From: Bacteroidota bacterium | Lineage (GTDB): Bacteria > Bacteroidota > Bacteroidia > Chitinophagales > Chitinophagaceae | Assembly (NCBI GenBank): GCA_018266575.1 | Contig: JAFEAE010000024.1 | Span: 124,001-188,000, forward strand | Direction: 5' to 3' | DNA: 64,000 nucleotides | In this document: positions 55,122-63,156 of the stretch, piece after piece | Position numbering within the stretch: the stretch's first letter is position 1 | How the letters are laid out: each line of letters opens with the position of its first letter | Made by a program: the position numbers and the translations under genes | Notes under the pieces: generated by a model | Databases searched by the model: none | What the model saw: only the letters and a program-made list of their open reading frames with translations | Told to the model about the DNA's origin: nothing

Positions 55122-55140
55122 CACTCCGAAAAAATCGGAT

Positions 55141-55213
55141 GATTCCGTAGCTCAGTTGGTAGAGCAATACACTTTTAATGTATGGGTCCTGGGTTCGAGT
55201 CCCAGCGGGATCA
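55141..55213 (+). tRNA. tRNA-Lys(UUU)
   Basis: The 73-nt sequence folds fully: acceptor GATTCCG/CGGGATC, D-arm GCTC AGTTGGTA GAGC, anticodon stem ATACA/TGTAT with loop CTTTTAA (anticodon TTT), T-arm CTGGG TTCGAGT CCCAG. CCA is not encoded. A tyrosine recombinase gene lies 253 bases downstream, so the tRNA 3' end is the probable attachment site of the element on its right. Confidence 0.96.
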
Positions 55214-55247
55214 CAGTTCTGAATATCAAATCTTCTCAAAACACTTC

Positions 55248-55283
55248 AAAAGCCCTGCAAATACAGCATTTGCGGGGCTTTTT
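55248..55283 (+). terminator. Rho-independent terminator downstream of tRNA-Lys
   Basis: Long stem: AAAAGCCCTGCAAAT (55248-55262) pairs with ATTTGCGGGGCTTTT around ACAGC, followed by T residues. One G-T wobble. Confidence 0.88.
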
Positions 55284-55333
55284 GTTTTTGGCACTTATCA
55301 AAAAAAAGCAAACAAAATCAAATTCCCGGTGGC

Positions 55334-55380
55334 AAATTCGAGGCGCAAAAATCTGAACACCATATTGACGCCTCGAATTT
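55334..55380. repeat. Inverted repeat AAATTCGAGGCG between tRNA-Lys and int
   Basis: AAATTCGAGGCG (55334-55345) and CGCCTCGAATTT (55369-55380) are perfect 12-bp arms separated by 23 bases. Position next to the recombinase gene suggests a recombinase or excision-factor binding site, or a regulator site for int. Confidence 0.6.
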
Positions 55381-55399
55381 TCCTGAAACCCGCAACCAG

Positions 55400-55426
55400 C
55401 AAGATGTTCAGAAAATAAACATCTTG
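55400..55426 (+). promoter_or_regulatory. Hairpin with T-run upstream of int (possible attenuator)
   Basis: CAAGATGTT (55400-55408) and AACATCTTG (55418-55426) are perfect 9-bp arms, followed by TTTT, 41 bases before the recombinase ATG. It could stop read-through from the tRNA promoter or attenuate int. Confidence 0.5.
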
Positions 55427-55466
55427 TTTTCAACATGGCTTTGAAACTAATTTTAAAAATTTTAAA

Positions 55467-56720
55467 ATGGATTTTATGAGCCAAAGTTTTAAAGTATTAT
55501 TCTTTATTAGAAGAGGGAAAAAATTTAACCAGGAGAAGGCACCGATCAATGCACGCGTTACAATAAATGGAGAGCGAGCCGAATGGAGCGTGCAAAGATA
55601 TTGCGATCCAAAAAAATGGAATCAAAAAACAGCAAGAAGAAATGGTATGGGTGAAGAATCAAAATCACTTAACTCTTTTTTAGACGCGCTACAAGGAAAT
55701 ATATTTTCAATACAGAAAGAATACATGCTAAAAAATATTCCACTTACATCAGATATGGTACGTCAAAAAATATTACACAAAGAAAAAACGCTCCAACGAA
55801 CATTAATTGAAGTCTACAAATATCATAACGATCAGTTTAAAGAATTGGTAGGATTACAATTTTCTGAAGGCACATTTAAAAAATTCAAATCAGCATTAAA
55901 GTCAGTAGAAAATTTTATTAAATGGAAATTTAAACGCGACGATATGTATTTGACCGAACTCAATTATCAGTTCATTACTGATTATGAATTTTATTTAAAA
56001 TCGGTTCAAAAGATGCAGCATAATTCTGCCATAGGTAACTTGAAAAAGTTGAAAAAGATTGTTCGAATCTGTGTAGCAAATAAATGGCTTGAACAGGACC
56101 CATTTTATGTTTATAAAATGAGTATTAAACCAACTCATAGGAATTTTCTTTTTAAAGAAGAGCTTGAAAAATTAGAAGCTAAAAACTTTTCTATCGCACG
56201 ATTAGAATTAGTGAAAGATATTTTCTTGTTTAGCTGTTATACGGGTCTTGCATATACAGATATTATGAATTTGAAAAAGCAGGATATAAACGTGGGAATT
56301 GATGGTGAACTATGGATATTCACAAAACGATGCAAAACAGATAATGATTCCAGGATACCATTATTACCCGTTCCGAAAGAAATAATAAACAAGTATCACA
56401 ACCATCCAACCATAGTAAGACAGGTATTTGTTCTGCCGAAAATTTCTAATCAAAGATTAAATAGTTATTTAAAAGAAATTACTGATCTCTGCCAGTTCAA
56501 TAAAGAACTCACATTTCATTGCGCACGCCATACTTTTGCAACAACCGTCACTCTCAGTAATGGCGTACCAATCGAAACAGTAGGTAAAATGTTAGGACAT
56601 TCAAGCCTTCGCACGACACAACTTTACGCAAAAATTATTGACCGAAAGGTTAGCGACGATATGAAGTTGTTGAATGAAAAATTGAAAGTTATTGAAATAA
56701 AAAAAGAAGAGACTTTGTGA
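55467..56720 (+). CDS. Tyrosine recombinase (integrase) of the tRNA-Lys element
   Basis: A 417-residue phage-integrase-family protein that would integrate and excise the element. The N-terminal arm and SAM-like core-binding domains (residues 1-215) match the Bacteroidota family (SVQRYCDPKKWNQK). In the catalytic domain Lys287 lies in FTKRCKTD, His351 and Arg354 in HCARHTFATT, His378 in MLGHSSLRTT and the nucleophile Tyr387 in TTQLYAKI. The usual first Arg is missing: the motif reads TGLAYTD (259-265), as in IntDOT of CTnDOT where this Arg is replaced. The start at 55467 is followed by a second ATG three codons later. The target is inferred to be the tRNA-Lys gene just upstream. Confidence 0.92.
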   Translation: MDFMSQSFKVLFFIRRGKKFNQEKAPINARVTINGERAEWSVQRYCDPKKWNQKTARRNGMGEESKSLNSFLDALQGNIFSIQKEYMLKNIPLTSDMVRQKILHKEKTLQRTLIEVYKYHNDQFKELVGLQFSEGTFKKFKSALKSVENFIKWKFKRDDMYLTELNYQFITDYEFYLKSVQKMQHNSAIGNLKKLKKIVRICVANKWLEQDPFYVYKMSIKPTHRNFLFKEELEKLEAKNFSIARLELVKDIFLFSCYTGLAYTDIMNLKKQDINVGIDGELWIFTKRCKTDNDSRIPLLPVPKEIINKYHNHPTIVRQVFVLPKISNQRLNSYLKEITDLCQFNKELTFHCARHTFATTVTLSNGVPIETVGKMLGHSSLRTTQLYAKIIDRKVSDDMKLLNEKLKVIEIKKEETL

Positions 56721-56888
56721 TTTAATATCGGTAACGAATTTTAATCACGGCTGGAATCAAACGTCCTTAATATTTTTATAAGAATTAATCAATTACAAGA
56801 TCAAACTTTTCCCAATACATCGATTCGCCTACCAAAGAAAATTTTAAGAAAGACCTAAAAATGCGGGATAACAAGTTGATGCAGCGAA

Positions 56889-58877
56889 TCATTTTTGTAT
56901 AATAATCCCTGAAAGGACAGGATCGTTTAAAATCCGATCCATTTCACTGTGTAAAATATTTTGGACATCTTCTTTAATCTGTAAATAATTTTTCTGCACG
57001 ATCAAGTGATCAATTTTTCGCTGTGGAGGTATCGGTACAAATGCATTTCGTTCTTTTAACAATTGATCGTGGTCATTGATAATTTTTGCATGAAATGCCT
57101 TTAATTCAATCAGGTTGTTTGGTTCGTCGGCGACCATGCCCACAAATTCGCCGGAGGAAAGTGAAGTAATTTTTGACGCGGGTATTGCCGTATCCATCTG
57201 CAACGATTGGCTAAGAGAAGTATCCGAACTGTTGATAGAAATACTTTCACGCTGCTGCATAATCTTTCCAAAGCGCTCTGACATTTGTTTCGCGGTGTCC
57301 CCCATCACCTGCCCGCATACTACATTGCCTGCGATATTCATGATCACATCCGCCTGCTCTTTACCGTAATCTTTTCGCAGCTGGCTCAAATCTTGTACAG
57401 CGAGTGTAGTGGAGACTTTATTTGAACGTGCTGTTGCGATTAATATATCAATGCTGTTAATGTATATAGTCGGGAACTCGTCAAATACCAAAGAGGATTT
57501 CAGTTTATCTTTTTTGTTAATCAGTTTTATCAATCTTGCAATGTATAGTGAAAGTACGGTGTTATACACTAATTGCTTTTGCGGATTGTTACCAGCGCAA
57601 ACAATTTTCGGTTTTTCCGGGTCATTAATATCAAGTGAAAAATCGTTACCAGATAACACATAATATAAATCAGGTGATGACAATTTACTCACCGAAATTT
57701 TTGCGCCTCCAATTTGTCCTTCCAGTTGATCCATCACGTCATTTACCAGTGCGTTAATAAATGGATTGATCAATACTTCTATCTCGGGTTCGGTTCGCAG
57801 GATCGTAAATAATTTTTCATAGGGCAATTGGATAAATTCGATCATATGTGGAAGTGTGCAAAATTCACCATTCTGGTATTTTCGTAAATACCAGATCACC
57901 GCCGTTAGAAAATTGATCGGCGACTCCACAAAAAAATCACCTTGCCGGTTAATCCAGTTTCTGTTAATGGATAACATCATCGTACGTGCAGATTCTGCAG
58001 CATCTGTGATGTCATGCATTGTAGAAGGATCAAGCGGATTGCAGCGATGTGCACGCTGGATGTCGTCAAAACTGATCACATGGAACGTCGGCTCAACATC
58101 GTAATTGTTCTTGTATTTTAAAAAATAATTGTAAGCAATTTTAGAAAGGTCATCAAATTTGAAGTCATAAATAAACATCGCAAATCCTTTCTGAATATGT
58201 TGCTTGATGATGTGTTGGATCACGAAATACGATTTGCCAGCACCTGGAGATCCGATGACTAAATTCCCTCTGAAGGGATTGATGATATTGATCCAGCTGT
58301 TACGCAGTTTCGATCTGAGTTGATAGGTTGCAGGCAGGTTAATGGAGTATTCATTTTCAAGCAGCCGTTCTTCTTGTGGAAAGGTTTCATTTTGCTTGTT
58401 GAAAATATCCTTGTTGTTCAATTCATTTTTTATCATTCGCGATAAAGATGTGCCGCCAGCCAGAAACAAACAAAATCCTAGCGAAGTTGATGTAATATAT
58501 AATATCGCGTTTGTTGTCATTGAAAATTGTAGGTAGACCAAGTAATAGCTGGCAAAAAAGAAAATCATACCTATGCCTATTTTGATAGCAACATTACTTC
58601 CTGTTATCTTCAGGCTTTTTCTTCCTCTTGCACCGACCAAGGATACCGCTAAAAATCCAAACGCAATTATTTTAGAAAAATTAAATGATTTGAATAAACC
58701 TGTGCGCTGAATGTTCAGCAATATCCGGTCAGAAAACTTTGAATAAAAATTCCAGGATCTAAACGCGGTGTACCAGTAAAAATAAAAATGAAGTAGCAGT
58801 ACGATAATGCTGATCGCTCTTGTCATATCCACAATTTTGCGCAACCCTTGTTCGTTCTCACCTGTCTGCATGGCCAT
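56889..58877 (-). CDS. Conjugative coupling protein, VirD4/TraG family
   Basis: A 662-residue type IV coupling ATPase that would link the relaxosome to the mating pore. The first 150 residues hold four hydrophobic helices. Walker A is IGSPGAGKSY (Lys215), Walker B LVFDEFP (463-469), with ATARSNKVSTTLAVQDLSQL and ERFGKIMQQRES typical of the Bacteroidota TraG-like group. The C-terminal region is charged and soluble. It is the last gene of a leftward set mobC-relaxase-traG and converges on the integrase gene. Mating-pore genes are not seen in the window. Confidence 0.9.
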   Translation of the reverse strand: MAMQTGENEQGLRKIVDMTRAISIIVLLLHFYFYWYTAFRSWNFYSKFSDRILLNIQRTGLFKSFNFSKIIAFGFLAVSLVGARGRKSLKITGSNVAIKIGIGMIFFFASYYLVYLQFSMTTNAILYITSTSLGFCLFLAGGTSLSRMIKNELNNKDIFNKQNETFPQEERLLENEYSINLPATYQLRSKLRNSWINIINPFRGNLVIGSPGAGKSYFVIQHIIKQHIQKGFAMFIYDFKFDDLSKIAYNYFLKYKNNYDVEPTFHVISFDDIQRAHRCNPLDPSTMHDITDAAESARTMMLSINRNWINRQGDFFVESPINFLTAVIWYLRKYQNGEFCTLPHMIEFIQLPYEKLFTILRTEPEIEVLINPFINALVNDVMDQLEGQIGGAKISVSKLSSPDLYYVLSGNDFSLDINDPEKPKIVCAGNNPQKQLVYNTVLSLYIARLIKLINKKDKLKSSLVFDEFPTIYINSIDILIATARSNKVSTTLAVQDLSQLRKDYGKEQADVIMNIAGNVVCGQVMGDTAKQMSERFGKIMQQRESISINSSDTSLSQSLQMDTAIPASKITSLSSGEFVGMVADEPNNLIELKAFHAKIINDHDQLLKERNAFVPIPPQRKIDHLIVQKNYLQIKEDVQNILHSEMDRILNDPVLSGIIIQK

Positions 58878-58895
58878 AGTAAAAATTATAAATGG

Positions 58896-60185
58896 TTAAA
58901 TTGATTTTGATTGTGACTCGCGTTTTCTTTTTCGCTTTCCTTTTTTTAATTGATAGGGAACAAATGAAAATGACTGTTCTGTTTTTAACAGTTCATCGAG
59001 CACTGTTGCTTTTTGATTGAAAGATTCAACAGGCTCCAATTGCTGTTCAGGAAGTTTCTTATTCTGTAGCATTTTAATCTGTGTAACTAAAGCCTCTCTT
59101 TGTGATTGTGCATGGGATTCTTTTGCTACAACTCCTTGTGTGCATCTTTCCATGATAGCAGAAGCACTGTAATATTTCCCAAGGTCACTCCCATTGAATA
59201 CGCATTTTGTTTGATGGTCAATGAAAGTCATGCCATAAATCAACCCTTCTTTATTTTGTCGCAGCACAGTGCTGATCTTTTCCTTTTCCAGCCGACTGAT
59301 AAATCCAGACAGCTCAATATTTTTAGCGTTGAGTTGCCAATCAATCATTGCTTTAAGGCGTTGTTTGTACTGGTGTTTGAGCGATTCATTCTCTACAAAT
59401 TTTTTTTCGAGGCTTGCAAGCGTTGGCTTAAAATAAAAACTGCTGGCTTTGATCGGAACGCCAAGGGGATTTCCGTCTTGGTCGAGCACGCGGTATTGCA
59501 GTCCATTACGTTCACGCATCCGGGTGCCCTCCGCTCCCCTGTCTGCTTCTATATTGTATAATTTTAAAATGGCGTTTAGTTCTGCAAGCGACGCATATTT
59601 ATATTTATCAATTACCTGTAGTAGCACATTTGCAATTGAACGTTTAAGCTCCGATTTACCATAACTTAATTTATGTGCATGAACAGCATAGAGTTTTAAG
59701 GCTTCAGAAAGTTTTCTGCCTTCAGCACGAACAAGATTAAATTCCCTTTCAATTTCTTTACGCGCGTTTTCAGATTGTATTTTCCCGAGGTTGTGCAAGG
59801 AGATTCGGCTTCCATCATCCCTAATATTTGTAGAGACAATATGCAAGTGAGGATGAGCAGCATCGTGATGATGATAGACCAGATACGGCTGATTGCCAAA
59901 ACCAATTTTTTGCATATACATTTCTGCGATCGCACGCAATTTATTTGTGTTCAGTTTTTCGGAAGGATCAAAATTCAAGGATACGTGCAGGGTATTCACT
60001 TTTGTTTGTTCATTGAGTGAAGTGAGTCTTTCGAAATGCCGGAGCTTGTCATAGAAATGCATTTCGTCTACGTCTTTCAAAAAGTTGTTGGCAGCAATGC
60101 ATTCTGCTTGACCTTCCTTTAATTTCTGTTCATTATAATTTAGTGCACCGGCTATACTTTTCCCCGTGCGGATTCTTGCGACCAT
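58896..60185 (-). CDS. HUH relaxase (MOBP/MobB-like)
   Basis: A 429-residue relaxase/mobilisation nuclease that would nick oriT and stay bound to the DNA 5' end. The HUH motif is HHHDAAHPHLHIVSTNIR (His111, His113, His115), and a catalytic Tyr candidate is Tyr17 in ALNYNEQK. The first 160 residues form the nuclease domain; the C-terminal part is helical with basic residues (KKGKRKRKRES) at the end. Its start overlaps the end of the upstream mobC-like gene by 34 bases, showing translational linkage. traG follows 18 bases downstream. Confidence 0.92.
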   Translation of the reverse strand: MVARIRTGKSIAGALNYNEQKLKEGQAECIAANNFLKDVDEMHFYDKLRHFERLTSLNEQTKVNTLHVSLNFDPSEKLNTNKLRAIAEMYMQKIGFGNQPYLVYHHHDAAHPHLHIVSTNIRDDGSRISLHNLGKIQSENARKEIEREFNLVRAEGRKLSEALKLYAVHAHKLSYGKSELKRSIANVLLQVIDKYKYASLAELNAILKLYNIEADRGAEGTRMRERNGLQYRVLDQDGNPLGVPIKASSFYFKPTLASLEKKFVENESLKHQYKQRLKAMIDWQLNAKNIELSGFISRLEKEKISTVLRQNKEGLIYGMTFIDHQTKCVFNGSDLGKYYSASAIMERCTQGVVAKESHAQSQREALVTQIKMLQNKKLPEQQLEPVESFNQKATVLDELLKTEQSFSFVPYQLKKGKRKRKRESQSKSI

Positions 60186-60553
60186 TGCTCTGCCATTTTT
60201 AGAATATGCTGTTTGATTTCATCCACCTTCTGAAAAAAAATCGTTTTATGTTTTTCATTTTGCTCGGCCCAGGAAACGAGTTCGTGCATATGCGAGAGCG
60301 TGTGTAATCTTTTAACGGTTTGATTGAAATTGTGGCCGATGGCATTTAGCTCATTTTTTAATTGCACCATTTCTGACACAAAGTCGTCGAGAGATTTGTT
60401 GCGGTATTTAATCGTTACCGGTTTATTAAACAATTTCTTGCGCAGGAAATCACTTCTCTTCCTGGAAACAGAGGAAGAGAACTCATCGTTTATTTTTTGG
60501 AGTTCGTTTGTTGAAACACGGATATGAATCCATTTATCTTTTTTATCATTCAT
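60152..60553 (-). CDS. MobC-like relaxosome accessory protein
   Basis: A 133-residue protein with an N-terminal ribbon-helix-helix-like segment (KWIHIRVSTNELQKINDEF) and the MobC-type core LKNELNAIGHNFNQTVKRLH, then a helical tail. Such proteins bind oriT and help the relaxase. ATG at 60553 was chosen because the longer frame back to 60631 runs through structured, non-coding-looking sequence. The last 34 bases overlap the relaxase start. Confidence 0.87.
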   Translation of the reverse strand: MNDKKDKWIHIRVSTNELQKINDEFSSSVSRKRSDFLRKKLFNKPVTIKYRNKSLDDFVSEMVQLKNELNAIGHNFNQTVKRLHTLSHMHELVSWAEQNEKHKTIFFQKVDEIKQHILKMAEQWSQESARGKV

Positions 60554-60720
60554 CGCAAAATCATTTTCACTGTTATAAAAAAACCGGCGACCGACTCCGG
60601 AGGAAAGCCAGGAAAGCCGGTTGTGACACAACCGTACATCTTGCTGGGTTCGACGATAGGAACCCTCCCGGCATTTTTAGGTTCTCTCTGCTTTTCTTAT
60701 TTCCGGATGCAAGCCATATG
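60554..60720. other. Candidate origin of transfer (oriT) upstream of mobC
   Basis: The region directly upstream of the mob genes contains CGGTTGTGACACAACCG (60618-60634), a perfect palindrome with 8-bp arms and one central base, preceded by direct repeats GGAAAGCC at 60602 and 60611, and GC-rich sequence unlike the surroundings. oriT sites usually lie here and contain inverted repeats beside the nick site. The nick sequence itself was not identified. Confidence 0.45.
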
Positions 60721-60902
60721 TGTATCAAAAATATCTTAATCTAAAAGAGAAGTCAAGATGTTCAACATTTAAACATGTGAAACGATTTCATGTAGCGGTG
60801 ATCAATACCTGATTTTGAAACTTATTATTTATTATTTATTTCTACAGGTGCCTGACATAAAATCATTTTGTTTCACATTTTTTATGCAGTTGTCCAAACC
60901 AC

Positions 60903-60932
60903 AAGCTGCCGCGCCGGAGAGCGTGGCAGCTT
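60903..60932. repeat. GC-rich hairpin downstream of radC-like gene
   Basis: AAGCTGCC (60903-60910) and GGCAGCTT (60925-60932) form a perfect stem with an inner CGC/GCG pair around a CGGAGA loop. No T-run follows on either strand. The 439-bp gap 60554-60992 otherwise has AT-rich sequence with TTATTATTTATTATTTATT and no gene. Confidence 0.6.
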
Positions 60933-60992
60933 AAATAGCATTAAAATAATAGCCGCCGCCTGCCTTTTGCACTATAAATGATTTTTAAATTT

Positions 60993-61463
60993 TTAAATCA
61001 TTCCTTCATCTGCGAAAGAATAGTATCCCTCGTCTGTCATGATAAGATGATCGATGACTTTTATATCAAGTAAATCACCTGCTTGTTTGCATTTTTGGGT
61101 CAGGCTTTCATCTGCCTGGCTCGGCTTTAAATTGCCTGAAGGATGGTTGTGGGCGAGAATAATGGAACATGCTGTCGCCTTGAGTGCCGTTGAAAAAATG
61201 AGTTTAGGGTCTGCGAGTGTTCCCGTGATCCCACCCGACGACACGTTATAAATTCCAAGTACTTTACTAGCGCGGCTAAGTAATAAAATCTTAAATTCTT
61301 CCTGCAGGTTAATCCGGTCTGCGTTCCAGTTTTCTTTTAAGAACTCATATGCTTCTTTGGAACTCAAAACCTTTGGACGTTCAGAAGCTTTCATTTTTGA
61401 ACGGTATATAAGTTCCACTTCATCGATCTGGTACCAATTTCTTGCCGTTGTTTGCTTTTCCAT
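60993..61463 (-). CDS. RadC-like JAB/MPN-domain protein
   Basis: A 156-residue JAMM-fold protein of the RadC type. The metalloprotease-like motif is intact: Glu55/56 in NLQEEFKIL, HNHPSGNLKPSQAD with His105, His107, Ser109 and Asp118, and the RadC-typical VSSGGITGTLADPKLIF. RadC-like proteins are common on conjugative elements and have no settled function; JAMM domains elsewhere remove ubiquitin-like proteins. Here it lies 191 bases downstream of the PRTRC ThiF gene on the same strand, so it might act as the JAB member of that system, or be a separate accessory gene. The start MEKQTTARNW at 61463 is an ATG. Confidence 0.88.
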   Translation of the reverse strand: MEKQTTARNWYQIDEVELIYRSKMKASERPKVLSSKEAYEFLKENWNADRINLQEEFKILLLSRASKVLGIYNVSSGGITGTLADPKLIFSTALKATACSIILAHNHPSGNLKPSQADESLTQKCKQAGDLLDIKVIDHLIMTDEGYYSFADEGMI

Positions 61464-61654
61464 AACTGTCGTTTTTGATTTTTAAAAAATTAATTATGGA
61501 ACACCATCGCGGGTTTTGCCGGACGATGCGCAAGGAGGAACGGAATAAAGGATAGCCATGTGCGTTAGATTTTGCGTTTATGCCGTAGTTCCTTGCATGC
61601 TTGTCCGAGGCAAAGCCCGAACTTTGTGCAAAGAATTAATGCAAAAAAAAATGT

Positions 61655-62446
61655 TTATACCATTATAGGTTGTGTACGAAAATCTTTCAGGTTCAGAAAG
61701 AAACCACGTTGCACAAGCATGCCTTCCCGAAACATATTCCAGAGCAATGATGCCCCGAGGTTAGCAAGTGAAGAATTGATAAACAGGTCTTGCTTTGTGA
61801 GCGCTTCAGCGAGTGAGCAACTTGGCTCATCGTTCTCTTTGTTTTCGTTTAAAAGACTTTTAAACTCCTCTGTAATAAAAGGAAGTTGCCGAACTGGTTT
61901 GTATTGTTTTGATGAAGGTTGACGAATGTCGCTTACCGTTGAAACTAATACCTGCCCAGTACATTTGCTGTTACCAAAATCAATCCAGTACATTGGTCGG
62001 GCAAGCGAGTTTGTATTTTGGAGATTATGTTTCAAGATTTCAGCTATTTCAAAACGTGCTTTTACCGTGTCCACGCAACTGATAGTAATATTCGCGCAAA
62101 ATTTTTCGCTCGCGTGCCTCGTAGAAAAAAATTCAGGATGCGCTTTCCAGTTTGTTCCGAAAAACCGGTTAAGCCTGTCGATTAGCGCGACTGCTTTGGG
62201 GATCCCGATTTCAGATGGCGCAAAAAGTTGCCGTCCGAGATTTGCTTCTGTTATCACATCTCCATCGAATGCATGTACAAACAATCCTGCGTGATTCAAA
62301 TTATTAAGTGCGTGATTTATTCTGGCGAGCGCCGTTAACACCTGGCTACCTGTGCCACCTGCACCAATAAGGTTAATCAAAACCGGATTGGTTGGGTTTA
62401 TCAGGTAATTATCCACAAAGTGAACCCTTGCTTTTTGCTGTATCAT
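61655..62446 (-). CDS. PRTRC system ThiF-family protein (E1-like)
   Basis: A 263-residue single-domain E1-like adenylating enzyme. The ATP-binding loop is LIGAGGTGSQ (residues 27-36), the second strand AFDGDVITEANLGRQLF has Asp63, Asn69 and Arg72 in the ThiF/E1 order, and SCVDTVKARFE (123-133) is the crossover strand. A candidate catalytic Cys lies at 210 in PSCSLAEALTKQDLFIN, the segment typical of the PRTRC branch. In E1 chemistry it would activate the C-terminus of a ubiquitin-like protein. Its ATG overlaps the stop of the PRTRC B gene by four bases (ATGA), so the two are translationally coupled. Confidence 0.85.
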   Translation of the reverse strand: MIQQKARVHFVDNYLINPTNPVLINLIGAGGTGSQVLTALARINHALNNLNHAGLFVHAFDGDVITEANLGRQLFAPSEIGIPKAVALIDRLNRFFGTNWKAHPEFFSTRHASEKFCANITISCVDTVKARFEIAEILKHNLQNTNSLARPMYWIDFGNSKCTGQVLVSTVSDIRQPSSKQYKPVRQLPFITEEFKSLLNENKENDEPSCSLAEALTKQDLFINSSLANLGASLLWNMFREGMLVQRGFFLNLKDFRTQPIMV

Positions 62447-63156
62447 AAAATATCTTTTAGTTTTTTTCCGCTCGCTTTTAAAATATCAACAGGGAATTTG
62501 TTTTCTTGTCCAACGAGTAATTTCCATAATTCAACGATGTTCATATCTACCGGAGATGCATTTCCTATCAGGTGGCTGAAATAGCTGTTCCAGAAATACA
62601 GCTCCCACTTACTAATAAATTTTTCGAGGCAAGTATCTTTTGCAATATCAATATCCACCGTTCCCATGCATACCGAACCATCATTATGGATATTAAAAAA
62701 AGGTGCGTGATACAATTCAGATTTTTCGTTTGGTCTTTTATCATTATGCAATGCAAAAATTTCGAGCCTGTTTTTATGGGCTTTCCACACAAGCGCAGGA
62801 ATAAACGCTTCGCCACATGGTATGCCTAATTCTTTTTTAAAAAGCATTTTCACTTTTTGCGGCTTAGTGTACCAAATCGCGTATCCTGTTTTTTCAGGTT
62901 TCAGGAAAAGCAATCTTTCGTGAATTATTTTTTCCGGTATCAAAAAGCCATGCTGCAATTCATCCGAACTATCAAGGCATTCTGCAAGTGCGATGGATTC
63001 ATTAACGGTCAGTGGATGTGCATTGACAGGTTTTCCATGCTGCGTGATATCATAGGCTTCCACATAAATTTTTTGTGTATCGCCGAGGCTTTGGTGTATA
63101 AGCAAAGCTTTTACCGGAAGGTATATTTCTTTAAAAACGGCGGTTATATTTTTCAT
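62443..63156 (-). CDS. PRTRC system protein B (E2-like motif)
   Basis: A protein of 237 residues of the PRTRC protein B family. Residues about 150-163 read HAPFFNIHNDGSVC, which has the layout of the E2 conjugating-enzyme active site (H-x-N before a Gly, then the catalytic Cys): HAPFFNI followed by GSVCMGT. The N-terminal half is a mixed alpha/beta domain. I chose ATG at 63156, which overlaps the stop of the preceding gene as ATGA; an in-frame ATG at 63162 is also possible. It is coupled to the ThiF gene at its other end. The inferred role is to accept and pass on the activated ubiquitin-like protein; the target is unknown. Confidence 0.8.
   Translation of the reverse strand: MKNITAVFKEIYLPVKALLIHQSLGDTQKIYVEAYDITQHGKPVNAHPLTVNESIALAECLDSSDELQHGFLIPEKIIHERLLFLKPEKTGYAIWYTKPQKVKMLFKKELGIPCGEAFIPALVWKAHKNRLEIFALHNDKRPNEKSELYHAPFFNIHNDGSVCMGTVDIDIAKDTCLEKFISKWELYFWNSYFSHLIGNASPVDMNIVELWKLLVGQENKFPVDILKASGKKLKDIL

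Noticed and set aside
60903..60932. GC-rich hairpin as rho-independent terminator of the RadC-like gene
   Set aside because: The stem is strong, but no T-run follows on the minus strand, so it is listed only as a hairpin.
61572..61922. 116-residue plus-strand ORF overlapping the ThiF gene end
   Set aside because: Antisense to the conserved ThiF C-terminal part; composition rich in Arg, Cys and Ser.
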